A stretch of 64,000 nt of DNA, taken from Ricinus communis. Taxonomy: Eukaryota; Streptophyta; Magnoliopsida; Malpighiales; Euphorbiaceae. The notes below the pieces were generated by a model. The model worked only from the letters and a program-made list of their open reading frames with translations, was not told where the DNA came from and did no database searches. The translations under genes and the position numbers were made by a program. Shown one piece after another: positions 11,622 through 22,120 of this stretch. Where the stretch lies: NCBI RefSeq assembly GCF_019578655.1, contig NC_063260.1, positions 19,402,723 to 19,466,722 of the forward strand, read 5' to 3'. Within the stretch, counting starts at the first letter, position 1. Each line of letters begins with the position of its first letter.

Positions 11622-12261
11622 ATTGGCTCAAGATTGAGGATTGCGTATCCAATACTATCTTTTAATTCTCAATATCTTATGTTCATCTTATATTTTGCAC
11701 CTTTTGCCATCTATTGTTCTTGTTATTATTATTATTTTTATCTTTATTCTTCATATCTCAAGATTTTGTTTGCATATATCAAAAAAAAAAAAATTCGTCC
11801 TAAAAGAAAAAAATTTGTTATCTTTGATATTCTTGTTTTAGATCTGAGATTACATAAAAAAAATTGACTCTTCATATTCCATTGAGATCTATCTTTATAA
11901 TTCTATATCTTTGTGTTCTTTGATGATCTATCTTTGTTTTTCATTTCTATTAGCCTATTTGCTACAAATTGTTCATTTCTTTAAGTCTACCTTATTATTT
12001 TCTTGTTAGCCTGCCTTATTTTTTTTATCATTGATTACTACATTCTTGAAATTTTGTTTGATTGAGAAACTTAGTTCATCTAAGAAATCAAAAGCCAAAT
12101 TTGAGAGGTAAAAGGCAAGAGTGTGAGATCATTAGAAAAAAAAGCCAAAATTGAGTGTAAACACGAGTGGTATACATCAATTTTGAGTGAAACACGTGAG
12201 GGAGTGTTGTGAGATTGTTTCTTTCTATTTTTTTTTTGTTAAAATTTTAAGTTTTACAATC
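11622..12261 (+). other. Untranslated leader of the CRM-type element
   Basis: AT-rich leader between PBS and the gag start, with long T and A runs (about 11777-11792, 12222-12238) and no sustained open frame in the gag frame. The short open frames at about 11634-11867 are low-complexity and not considered genes. The leader may have held packaging signals, but nothing specific is recognisable. Confidence 0.6.
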
Positions 12262-13311
12262 ATGTCAAAAGACACAAGTTCTTCTTCTACAAATGATCAT
12301 GTGATTCAAGCTATGCAACAACAATTCGAAAGAATGTTTAATATAATGGTGGGAGTCAATAAAAAATTGGAGAGGCATGATGGCATCCTTAACCAATTAC
12401 AAGGAGAGCCTAGACGAAGGAGACATCCACCAATTGACCAAGAGGAATATGAAGGAGATGATGTTTTGGATGATGATCAAGTCACCTTGGTGGGACAACA
12501 AATCAATCCTAGGAGACAAGCTAGGAGAGGATATCCAAATAATGATGTTGATCGCAACATTGGAAGCATCAAAATGAAGATTCCTTCATTCCAAGGAAGA
12601 AATGATCCAGATGTATACCTTGAATGGGAGCGAAAAGTGGAACTCTTCTTCGAATGTCATAATTATTCGGAGGAGAAAAAGGTAAAACTTGCTGCTATTG
12701 AGTTTAGTGATTATGCAATTATTTGGTGGGATCAATATTGCAAGGAAAGACGTAGAAATGAAGAAAGACCTATGGAGTCTTGAAGGAAAATGAAGCAAAT
12801 CATGAGTAAGAGGTTTGTTCCAAGCCACTACTATAGAAAGCTTCATCAAAGGTTACAAACTCTAAATCAAGGATCCATGAGTGTGGAGGAGTATCACAAA
12901 GAAATGGAGAAGGCTATGATTAGAGCAAATGTGGTAGAAGATTGTGAAGCTACCATGGCAAGGTTCTTGAGAGGGCTAAACAAAAACATTGATGATGTTG
13001 TTGATTTGCAACATTATGTGGAGATTGAAGATATGGTGAATTTGGTCATGAAAGTGGAAAGGCAATTGAAAAGAAAGAGGTATGATTCTAAACCAAATAT
13101 GGGTTCTTCTTCTTCTTAGAAAAATTCTTGGGGGAAAAGGGATGATAAACCTGTTACTAAGTCAAAAATGGAAGAAACTAAACCTAAAATTGACTTGGGT
13201 AATAAGGGAAAGGGTGAGAATCAACCAACCCAAACTAGGGGAATCAAATGTTTTAAGTGTCTGGGTCATGGGCACATTGCTAGGGAATGTCCAAATAAGA
13301 AAGCTATGATT
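12262..13311 (+). pseudogene. gag region of the CRM-type element (two in-frame stops)
   Basis: The start chosen is the ATG at 12262 (MSKDTSSSS), because upstream in-frame codons read as leader. The frame contains the retrotransposon gag core (segments IPSFQGRNDPDVYLEWERKV, HNYSEEKKVKLAAIEFSDYA, IIWWDQY, then RFVPSHYYRKLHQRLQTLNQ and EEYHKEMEKAMIRANV), then the nucleocapsid knuckle C-x2-C-x4-H-x4-C (CFKCLGHGHIAREC, about 13249-13290). Gag would coat the RNA in cytoplasmic particles. In-frame stops are TGA at 12781-12783, where Trp is expected, and TAG at 13117-13119, where Gln is plausible. Both fit C-to-T or G-to-A change. Gag continues into pol without a frame change, as usual for a one-polyprotein chromovirus. 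Confidence 0.85.
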
Positions 13312-13449
13312 CTAAGGGATGTTGATATTGAGTCAGAGAGTGAGGGGGATAGTGATGATGATATGCCTTCTTTAGAAGATTGTAGTGATGTTGAATGTGC
13401 TAAGGGAGATAATCTTGTTGTTCAAAGAACATTGAGTTTGCAAAATAAA

Positions 13450-14190
13450 CATGGTGTCCATAGGGAGCAAAGGGAAAATTTGTTTCATACTCATTGTTTG
13501 ATTTCTAACAAGTTGTGCAACATGATTGTGGATAGTGGAAGTTGTACCAATGTAGCAAGCACTTTGCTAGTGGAGAAATTGAAGTTGCCTACTACCAAGC
13601 ACCCAAGACCATACAAGTTGCAATGGCTTAATGAAAGTGGAGTTGTAAAGGTAAATAAGCAAGTTTTAGTTTCTTTTCAAATTGGTAGATTTAAGGATGA
13701 GGTGTTGTGTGATGTGTTGCCAATGTTGGCCGGACATATGTTGTTAGGGAGACCTTGGCAATATGATAGAAGGGCTAGTCATGATGGATTAAAAAATATG
13801 TATACTTTGGCTATGGATGGAAAAAGGTTTAACCTTGGACCATTAACTCCAAAACAGATTTTTGAAGACCAAATGCGCATCAAGCAACAATATGAAGAAA
13901 TGGGTTCTTCATTGGGAAATTCTTTGGGAAGGGAAACCTTTGAGAGTAAAGAAAAAGGTGAGATAAGTGAACCTAAAAATTCCAATTCTCTTGATCAAAA
14001 TGGGAAACACATGGTGAGAGAAAACAAAGAAGGTTCAAATAAAAGAAAAATGAGTGTTTATGCAAAAATGAGCGATGTGAAGGAAGCTATGCTTTTAAGA
14101 CAACACATTCTTGTACTTATGTACAAGGAGATTTTGCATATTTCTAACGAAATAACCAATTGTTTGCCTAGTGTTATTGTTGATCTTTTG
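13450..14190 (+). pseudogene. Aspartic protease region of the CRM-type polyprotein
   Basis: The catalytic signature VDSGSCTNV (Asp codon near 13531) is followed by the second half of the retropepsin fold, including a hydrophobic 'MLAGHMLLGRPWQYDRR' segment near 13720-13770. This is the normal gypsy order between the gag zinc knuckle and RT. The enzyme would cleave the polyprotein during particle maturation. The frame is open here, in the same stop-free stretch as RT (13120-15096). A linker rich in charged residues (about 13860-14100) leads to RT. Confidence 0.8.
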
Positions 14191-14199
14191 CAGGTTTAT

Positions 14200-15060
14200 G
14201 AAGATTTATTTCCGGAAGAAATTCCAAATGGTTTGCCACCTAAAAGAGGCATTGAGCACCAAATTGATTTCATACCTGGAGTAAGCATTCCAAATAGACC
14301 AGCATATAGATGTAATCCGGAGGAGACCAAGGAAATTGAAAGGCAAGTGAGTGAGCTTATGGAGAAGGGTTATGTTCGTGAAAGCATGAGTCCATGTGCC
14401 GTATCCGTCTTGTTAGTGCCTAAGAAAGATGGAACTTGGAGGATGTGTGTTGATTGTCGTGCCATCAACAAAATCACGGTGAAGTGTAGACATCCCATTC
14501 CGAGGCTAGATGACATGTTGGATGAATTGCATGGTTCATATTTGTTTTCAAAAATTTATTTAAAATCTGGTTATTATCAAATTAGAATGAGAGAAGGTGA
14601 TGAATGGAAAATAGGTTTTAAAACTAAACATGGTTTATTTGAGTGGTTAGTAATGCCTTTAGGTTTAACTAATGCACCAAGCACTTTCATGAGATTGATG
14701 AATCATGTTTTAAGAGCATTCATAGGCAAATTTGTTGTTGTCTATTTTGATGATATCTTGATTTATAGCAAAAATTTAGATGAGCATGTACAACATTTGA
14801 CTTGTGTTTTTGATGTGCTTAGAGAAGAGAAGTTGTATGATAATCTAAAGAAATGTTGTTTTTGCACTAATGAAATTACTTTTCTTGGATATATTGTCAA
14901 TGACAAGGGTATTCATGTTGATCAAGAAAAGGTAAAAGTAATTAGAGAATGGCCAACACCCACAAGTGTAAGTGATGTAAGAAGCTTTCATGGTTTAGCT
15001 AGCTTTTATAGAAGGTTCATTAAGAATTTTTCTACCATAGCTGCACCTTTAACTGAATGC
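14200..15060 (+). pseudogene. Reverse transcriptase of the CRM-type element, first catalytic Asp replaced
   Basis: RT blocks are easily read: PKKDGTWRMCVDCRAINKIT, HPIPRLDDMLDELHG, the block FSKIYLKSGYYQIR, FKTKHGLFEWLVMPLGLTNA and the active-site YFDDILIYS near 14740-14770. RT would copy the element RNA into DNA. In the FSKI(D)L block the first metal-binding Asp, which is near-invariant in RTs, is Tyr (TAT at 14557-14559; a single base from GAT). The other two catalytic Asp residues (YFDD) are kept. This copy's RT should therefore be inactive even without the neighbouring stops. Confidence 0.88.
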
Positions 15061-15530
15061 ATAAAAAAGAATGTTGGTTTTAAGTGGGGAATTGAATAAG
15101 ATGAGGCTTTTAACTTGCTAAAAGACAAATTAAGTTCTGCACCCTTGTTATCTTTGACAAATTTTACTAAGCCTTTTGAGATTGAGTGTGATGCAAGTGG
15201 CATAGGTATTGGAGGAGTTTTGATGCAAGAAGGCAAGCCCATAGCATTCTTTAGCGAAAAGCTAAGTGGAGCAAGTCTAAACTACCTTACATATGACAAG
15301 GAGTTCTATGCATCGGTGAGGGTTCTAAAGACATGGCAGCATTACCTTGGCTACAAAGAATTCATAATTCACACTGACCATGAGTCCTTGAAGTATCTCA
15401 AAGGACAAGGAAAGCTCAACAAGAGACATGTAAAATGGGTGGAATTCATTGAATCCTTTCCGTACATCATTAAGTACAAGCAAGGGAAAGAAAATGTGGT
15501 GGCTGATGCATTGTCAAGAAGGTATGCTTT
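15060..15530 (+). pseudogene. RNase H region of the CRM-type element
   Basis: It follows RT after the stop TAA at 15097-15099 (GIE-stop-DEAFNLL, where Gln is likely). The acidic residues of gypsy RNase H are present: [28 protein letters not shown] and VADALSRR. RNase H would remove the RNA template during reverse transcription. The frame is the same on both sides of the stop, so a single C-to-T change (CAA to TAA) explains it. Confidence 0.85.
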
Positions 15531-15639
15531 GATCTCTAAACTTGATGCAAAATTATTAGGATTTGAATACATAAAAGATCTTTATTCTAATGATCCTGAT
15601 TTTGCTAATGTTTATGGGGTATGTGAGAAAGGGGGTTTT

Positions 15640-16815
15640 GATAAGTTTTATAAGTTTGATGGTTTTCTTTTTCGGGAAAATAAATTGTGTGTGCCACAAA
15701 GTTCTTTGAGAGAGTTACTTGTGAGAGAGGCACATAGTGGAGGTTTAATGGGACATTTTGGGATTAAGAAAACTTTGGATGTGTTGGGTGACCATTTCTT
15801 TTGGCCACACATGAAAAGGGATGTTGAGAGAATTTATGAGAAATGCATTACTTGCAAACAAGCCAAATCCAAAGCAATGCCTCATGGTTTGTATACACCT
15901 CTTCCCATACCAAATGAACCTTGGGTAGACATTTCTATGGACTTTGTTTTAGGATTACCTAGGTCCAAGGGAAGGAAAGATTCTATTTTTGTTGTTGTGG
16001 ACAGGTTTAGCAAAATGGCACATTTCATTCCATATCACAAGACGGATGATGCAACCTATATTGCGAATCTATTCTTCAAGGAGATTGTAAGGCTACATGG
16101 AGTGCCAAGGACCATTGTGAGTGATAGGGATATCAAATTCCTAAGTCACTTTTGGAAGACTCTTTGGGGAAAGATGGGGACAAAGCTTTTGTATTCTACA
16201 ACTTGTCATCCACAAACGGATGGACAAACAGAGGTGGTCAATAGGACACTTGCAACACTTTGAGGGCTGTCATCCAAAGGAATCTGAAGAATTGGGAAGA
16301 ATGTTTGCCACATGTGGAATTTTCTTACAATATGAGTGTGCATGGTTCAACAAATTGCTCACCCTTTGAAGTTGTGTATGGATTCAATCCATTGACTCCA
16401 TTAGATTTGCTACCATTGCCATTGGACAAAGCTAATTTAGAGGGGAAACAAAAAGCTGAATTCATCAAGACTTTACATGAGAAAGTGCGTGCAAACATTG
16501 AGAAGAAGACACTCCAATATGAAAAGCAACACAACAAAGGGAGGAAGCAAGTCATTTTTAAGCCTGAAAATTAGGTGTGGGTGCACTTGAGGAAGGAAAG
16601 ATTCCTAACCAAAGGAAATCAAAGCTTATACCAAGAGGAGATGGTCCTTTTAGAGTGCTTCAACGCATCAACAACAATGCCTACAAGCTAGAACTTCCAA
16701 GTGAGTATGGCAATGTTAGTGCTACTTTCAATGTTAGTGACTTGTCTTTGTTTGATGTAGATGATGAAGATGATGGAGCTGATTTGTGGACAAATCCTTT
16801 TGAAGAAAGGGGGAA
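15640..16815 (+). pseudogene. Integrase of the CRM-type element (two frameshifts, one stop)
   Basis: The N-terminal HHCC zinc domain is present ([13 protein letters not shown], then WPHMKRD and CITCKQAK, about 15730-15870). The D,D35E core follows: [31 protein letters not shown] and [15 protein letters not shown] (about 15930-16250). Integrase would insert the cDNA. The frame breaks at about 16258-16266 (TGA, after which the protein continues in another frame as [20 protein letters not shown]), a TAG lies at 16572-16574, and the frame shifts again near 16608. The C-terminal part (PRGDGPFRVLQRINNNAYKL, ATFNVSDLSLFD) then reads into the 3' LTR. No classical chromodomain is seen. Confidence 0.85.
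16802..16815 (+). other. Polypurine tract of the CRM-type element
   Basis: GAAGAAAGGGGGAA directly precedes the TGATG start of the 3' LTR. This is the plus-strand primer position. Here it also lies within the integrase C-terminal coding frame (EERGND), which runs on into the LTR. Confidence 0.85.
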
Positions 16816-17206
16816 TGATGTGAATCCAAGTTCAAAGCTTAAAGAGATCCAAGATCCATTAATAGTACAAGAAGGCCCAATCACAAGGTCCAAATCCAAG
16901 AAGCTTCAACAAGCCATATTGGGTTTAATTAGGGACATTTGGAAAGCCCAAGAATTTCAACCCAATAAGGCATCCATGGAGGCCCAAAGAATAATATTTA
17001 ACTTGTTTTTGTATTAATAACAATTAGGGTTACATGTAGTCACCATACAAGTCAATGTGGTAATTAATACCAAGTAATGGCTATCAATGTGGGTAGTGGT
17101 TATTAAGAGCCACCATATACAAGTTAATGGGGTAATTAATACCAAGTAATGGCTATTAGTATGGGTAGTGGTTACTAAGGCCATTTAAAAGTAAAAGTAA
17201 TCCTAT
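16816..17206 (+). repeat. 3' LTR of the CRM-type element, truncated to 391 of 832 bp
   Basis: It begins TGATGTGAATCCAAG and is collinear with the 5' LTR until AATCCTAT, where satellite monomers (ATTATGGAGTTATTTT) begin with no transition. The missing 441 bp include the TATA box and the CATCA end. Because the remainder of the interrupted host LTR is also gone, one deletion or rearrangement joining this LTR to satellite DNA is the simplest explanation. Confidence 0.88.
16871..16960 (+). pseudogene. CR-motif-like integrase tail encoded within the 3' LTR
   Basis: In the frame that ends at 17017 the protein reads EGPITRSKSKKLQQA, then ILGLIRDIWKAQEF, a basic stretch followed by an amphipathic hydrophobic stretch. 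CRM-clade integrases carry such a tail (the CR motif) instead of a standard chromodomain. It is linked to targeting to centromeric chromatin, and in one CRM group it is encoded in the LTR. Placement and composition fit; I have not aligned it to reference CR motifs. Confidence 0.65.
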
Positions 17207-18963
17207 ATTATGGAGTTATTTTCTAATATTTATAAATATACCCCTCTTATGGGGTTGTTTTCTCATATTAAAAAATTTACTCCTTCTACGAGGTTGTTTT
17301 TTCAGACTCGCAATTACACTACTTTTACGGAGTTGTTTTCTGAGATTCATAAATATACATGTTTTCCCCCGAGGTTATTTTCTTTTTACGGAGTTGGTAT
17401 ACCACTTTTTATGGGGTCATTTTCATAAATTATAAAATTAACACATTTAAGTGGTTGTTTTCTCATACTCATAAATATACCAAAATTACGGGGTTATTTG
17501 TTCTGATTGATTAATATCCCCTATATTACGGCGTTGATTTCTAATATTTATAATACCTCTCTTACGGGGTTGTTTTTCCATATTAGAAAATTTACCCCTC
17601 TACGAGGTTGTTCTCTCAATCTCGCAATTACACTACTTTTACGGAGTTATTTTCTCATATTCATAAATATACACGTTTTACGGGGTTATTTTCATATATT
17701 GAGAAATATACCACTATTACGGGATCAATTCTCATATTAAATTATTAACACTATTATAGGGTTGTTTTCTCAAATTCATAAATATACACGATTTACGTAG
17801 TTATTTTCTTATTTTGACAAATATACTCCTTTTTACGGGGTTGTTTTCTCATATTATAAAATTAACCAATTTAAAGGGTTGTTTTCTCATACTTACAAAT
17901 ATATCAAAATTACAGGGTTATTTTCTCCGATTGATAAATATCCCCGTATTATGGGATTGTTTTCTCATATTAAAAAATTACTGCTTCTACAAGGCTGTTT
18001 TCTCAAACTCGGAATTACACTACTTTTACGGGGTTGTTTTCTCACATTCATAGATATACAAGTTTTACGAGGTTATTTTCTTATATTGATAAATAAACAC
18101 CTTTTACAGGGTTGTTTTCTCATATTATAAAATTAACCTATTTAAGGGTTCCTTTCTCATACTCACAAATATTACCAAAATTACAAAGTTATTTTTTCCG
18201 ATTGATAAAGTATTCCAGTATTATGGGGTTGTTTTCTCATATTAAAAAGTTTACCCCTTCTATGAGGCTGTTTTCTCAGACTCGCAATTACACTATGTTT
18301 ACTTGGTTGTTTTCTCATATTCATAAATATACACGTTTTACAGGGTTATTTTCTTATATTGATAAATATACCAGTGCTATGGGATCATTTTCTCATATTA
18401 AATTATTAGCACTATTACGGGATTGTTTTCTCAAATTCATAAATATTCACATTTTATGGGGTTAATTTATTATATTGGTAAATATACCCCTTTTACGGGG
18501 TTGTTTTCTCATATTATAAAATTAACACATTTAAAGGATTGTTTTCTCATACTCACAAATATACTATAATTACGGGGTTGTTTCCTCAGATTTATAAATA
18601 TCCCCATATTACGGGGTTGTTTTCACATATTAAAAAATTTACCCCTTCTACGAGGCTGTTTTCTCATATTAAAATATTTATCTGTTCTACGAGGTTGTTT
18701 TCGTAGACTTGCCATTACATTACTTTTATGGGGTTGTTTTCTTAGATTCATAAATATACAAGTTTTATGGGGTTATTTTCTTATATTGACAAATAAACCA
18801 CTTTTACGGGGTCATCTTCTCATACTAAATTATTAGCTCTATTATGGTGTTGTTTTCTCAAATTCATAAATATACACGTTTTACGAGGTTATTTTCTTAT
18901 ATTGACAAATATACATTTTTTACAGGGTTGTTTACTCATATTATAAAATTAACTCATTTAAGG
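17207..18963 (+). repeat. 39-bp satellite array, block 2
   Basis: Same monomers, orientation and order as block 1, with marker cores AAATTATTA at about 17736, 18401 and 18825, so cycles of about 665 and 425 bp. It starts abruptly after the truncated CRM LTR in mid-cycle and ends at the type ending CCATTTAA. The next monomer type in the cycle resumes at 22121, so the sequence between is an insertion into one continuous array. Confidence 0.93.
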
Positions 18964-18973
18964 ACAACATCAG
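18964..18973. other. Left stub of a non-satellite insert split by a solo LTR
   Basis: Ten bases (ACAACATCAG) separate the satellite from the solo LTR. The last five, ATCAG, are the left TSD. The right part of the same insert is at 21866-22120. Confidence 0.6.
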
Positions 18974-21865
18974 TGACACGACCCCATCTGTGGCCCGTGA
19001 CCGGCACTAGGGAATCGATAGGCATAAGGCCACCGAATCCCGTAGTAAGCCTGACACTCACTGACTTAAACAAATCTCATCTCAATTAATACTATTGATT
19101 CCATAATTTCGTAACCATTAAATTTACAATTAATTTGTTCTGCCAGAAGAATTAGGCTAGACCTGGAACTACAAAGCATTAAAACTGATACATCTACTAT
19201 TACCACTGCGGAGAATCTAAGAGATTACATATTAACGTACCAAATCAAATACACCACCCGATGATGAAGGAATCGGGTTACTAGATAAGAGTCGCAGGAA
19301 GACTAACAGTCACGGATCTGAAAAATAATAAAATGAGACTGTCAGTCTCGAGAGTGAGTTAAAATCAAATAATCTAGAGACTATTGCAGTCTTCACAGAA
19401 ATATTAGTTATTCGAATCAGTATATCAAACCCTGAACATAAACACAAATCATAATATCATCATACCATAATAGAAAAACAAATAAATAAATAAAAATATA
19501 TTTTTACTTTTACGGGACGAGTGGCTCAGTAGAACCCTAACCCCAAATCCTAGTAGCCTTTCGGCTCTCTTAGTCCAACAGTGCCTGGCCGGAGAGCAAG
19601 TTCGATCAGGTCCTTACCTCCGAACACTTGAATTCCAAATAAGTCGAGCCAGAGGCTGTTCGATCAGGGACCTTAACTCCGGCAATCAACTAAACTCAGC
19701 CCAGAGTGCAATGCTCGATCAGGGCAAACAAATCCATAATAATCTTATATCCATGATCATTACCGGTGCATACGCGGTCCTGATATAACCCACCAGGTGG
19801 TATGTTCAACGAAAGCCACATTTCCTAAAATGCAATCATCACATTTAATAAATATCAGTGTCTAATGAAATCATTCAACACATATCGAAATAAAGATTTA
19901 AAATTTAGGGTAAGGCAACGTGCAATTCGTGTCAAAAAATAATAATATTTGTATTATTATAATGTTACTAATAATAATATTTATATTATTTTCAATAATT
20001 AATAATCAAGTGAAATTATTTATATTGCGATACTAATAATCATATTAAGCATAAATTTCTAAAATAGCATATTAAATTCAGACTTAGCAATAATGCAACG
20101 ACTAAGTGACTTTAACTCACAGATTTGGTGACCTCCTAGCTCTGCTCCGGTGCCTCGGTTGGAGCGAGCCGAACAGACAGATCATCTAATCACAGAAAAC
20201 AATTTATCAAAACGCGGAAACAATTAACCATTAATCCTAGGCCTAGATTCGTAGGATTGACTGTCTAAAAATCTCGACTCGGGAGAATTCTACCGAAAAT
20301 CCGGCAGAACCTCCCATACAACACGGACATTTACCACCCCCCCGTAAAACGGGTCTAGGACCTGCCAGAAAAACACTTCAAATATCCAACAATTCAAAAC
20401 AACGGGAGTCGGGTCCCTAGACATCACTATTTTTCTGACTCCGCTACACAGCACAAAACACAAGGCAGGCAACCGAAAAATAATTATTTTTGACTCACAA
20501 ATATTATCAAATACTCAACACAAAAAAATAAGCATAAATTGAATCAAAGAATTCTTAAATCAGCGGACCAGAGAAAATTACCGAAACGCTCGATCGCTCG
20601 GTCGACTCGCCTCCGGCCACCGGAGTCCGATCGACGATCTGAACACACCATTGGACTCGAAACGACGCGCTGATGACGATTCCCGCTTTCGATTGTTCGA
20701 TTCGACCCTCGATCCTCCGGAGAGATTTGCAGACGATCTCGACCATCGATTCGCAAATGGAGTCCGATTGCCACGAAACCAGTTCCATTGCGAAGCTTGA
20801 GCTGAGGAGAGTTGGGATACGTCCTCCGATCGTCCATCCTCCGCCGGAGCTCACCGGAAAAGTTGAAAAACGCGGCTGCAATCACTTCACTGGAACTCCC
20901 TCCTCCGGCCACCAAAACCGACGCCGCCACCGCCAAAATGAAGCTCTCTCCGAGGGGAGCCGATCACCACCGAGATCGGCCGGAACGCGAATGGCCTCAA
21001 ATTCTGCCTCTCCAAGCCGATTCGCCGGCTTGGTACCGACCACGCCCTTTGTCGTCCGCCGAAAGGACACCACCGCCAAGAAGATTCTCTCTCTCTAGCC
21101 CCCTTTCTCTCTCCCTGACGCCTCTCCTTTCCTTTTCTTTCTTCTCCATATCCACATTAGGCTCCTGAACTTTCCTTCCTTACTATTTGGCCCCTCAACT
21201 TTCTTAATTACTTACAATTTCATCTTGTCGAATTTTCAATTAACCCTTAAGCTTTCCTTTAGCCTTTCAATTAAGCCCCTAACTAATTAATTTGGGCCAA
21301 ATTAGAATTATTGAAAATACATAATTACATATATACCCCTGACCGATATATTTATTTATAAAAAATACCAAACTTATAAATTTCCATTAAAACCCCATAT
21401 TAATGAAATTATATTTTTAATCCTTATTCTAAAATAATTCTCCAATTAAGTCCTAACACACAATTAAATTAAATAACCAATTTGCTAAATATTTTCCAAC
21501 TTAAAATTAAATACCACTAGCTAATTAAAATACCAATTTCCCAAAATTCTTTTATAAAAAAATACTCTTTACAAATTCTTCCATAATTCTCCAATATATA
21601 ATTTTATATATATATATATATATTTGGGAAAAATTTGAATAACCAAAAATATAATTTATTCCTCAAATAATTTACTTAATTAACTCCTTAAAAATCAAAC
21701 TAATTGGGTATTGAAAAATAACTCATTTATTCGTCTAATACTAAAATTCAAACTTTGCATTTAAATCATTCCAACTAGACCAAATAAAGATAAAATAAAA
21801 TTGATTCAAATAAAAACTCATTATTAATATAATTATTATTAAATATAAAAATCTTGGATATTACA
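18974..21865 (-). mobile_element. Solo LTR of the large-LTR family, TSD ATCAG
   Basis: It starts TGACACGACCCC and ends GGATATTACA on the + strand, flanked by ATCAG at 18969-18973 and at 21866-21870. Complete LTR length (2,892 bp), no internal region, and intact TSD make it a solo LTR from LTR-LTR recombination. Internal marks are the hairpin GAGACTG-T-CAGTCTC (19335-19349), CCAGAG repeats (19591-19720), a GC-rich CpG-dense block (about 20570-21080) and a (TA)n run at 21605-21623. Open frames in the GC-rich block occur on both strands and are not called. Confidence 0.92.
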
Positions 21866-21870
21866 ATCAG

Positions 21871-22120
21871 GGTCTTGAGGGTTCCTTCCTGGCAGACGAG
21901 CGCGAACGGCAGTGTTAGAGAGTCTTACAACCACCGATTGGACCAAAGGAGGCACAAAGGTGAAATATAGGACAACAACATCATTGAATTCCACTAATAT
22001 GGGTATGCTACACATGAACCTGATATTTGCCCACATACAAAACATGTATTGGTGATGATAGATTGTTAGGAAAAGGCTATGGAGGCATCAAATGTGGTGG
22101 TGGTGGAGTGCCGCAGCACA
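21871..22120. other. Unidentified non-satellite insert (right part)
   Basis: About 250 bp with balanced composition, unlike satellite or LTR. The + strand segment near 21871-22110 contains a (GTG)n-like run (22093-22107) just before the satellite resumes. On the - strand a 60-odd codon open frame covers much of it (ending in the LTR), with segments VVVLYFTFVPPLVQSVVVRL and NTAVRARLPGRNPQDPD. This might be an exon fragment carried by a transposon, but I do not recognise a family. No TIRs or poly(A) tail were seen. Confidence 0.5.

Larger units (their letters stand above)
10774..17206 (+). mobile_element. CRM-type (centromeric chromovirus) Ty3/gypsy retrotransposon, decayed and 3'-truncated
   Basis: An ordered LTR retrotransposon: 5' LTR 10774-11605 (TGATG...CATCA), PBS 11610-11621, gag, CCHC knuckle, aspartic protease, RT, RNase H, integrase, PPT 16802-16815 and a partial 3' LTR 16816-17206. 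RT lies before integrase, which defines Ty3/gypsy. Three features point to the CRM clade: TGATG/CATCA LTR termini, a coding frame that runs into the 3' LTR, and a basic GPITRSKSKKLQQA tail there resembling the CR motif that replaces a canonical chromodomain in CRM integrases. The element has stops and frameshifts and a damaged RT site, so it is not autonomous. It sits in an older large LTR. The rest of its 3' LTR and of the host LTR has been lost at the junction with satellite at 17206/17207. Confidence 0.85.

Noticed and set aside
11634..11867. Small proteins in the CRM leader
   Set aside because: The frames are made of low-complexity T- and A-rich codons with no similarity to a known domain, upstream of the clear gag start.
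13779..13985. Antisense open frames within pol (also 15006-15242, 15369-15572, 16325-16555, 16681-16899)
   Set aside because: They are shadows of the well-supported gag-pol frames, with no independent evidence.
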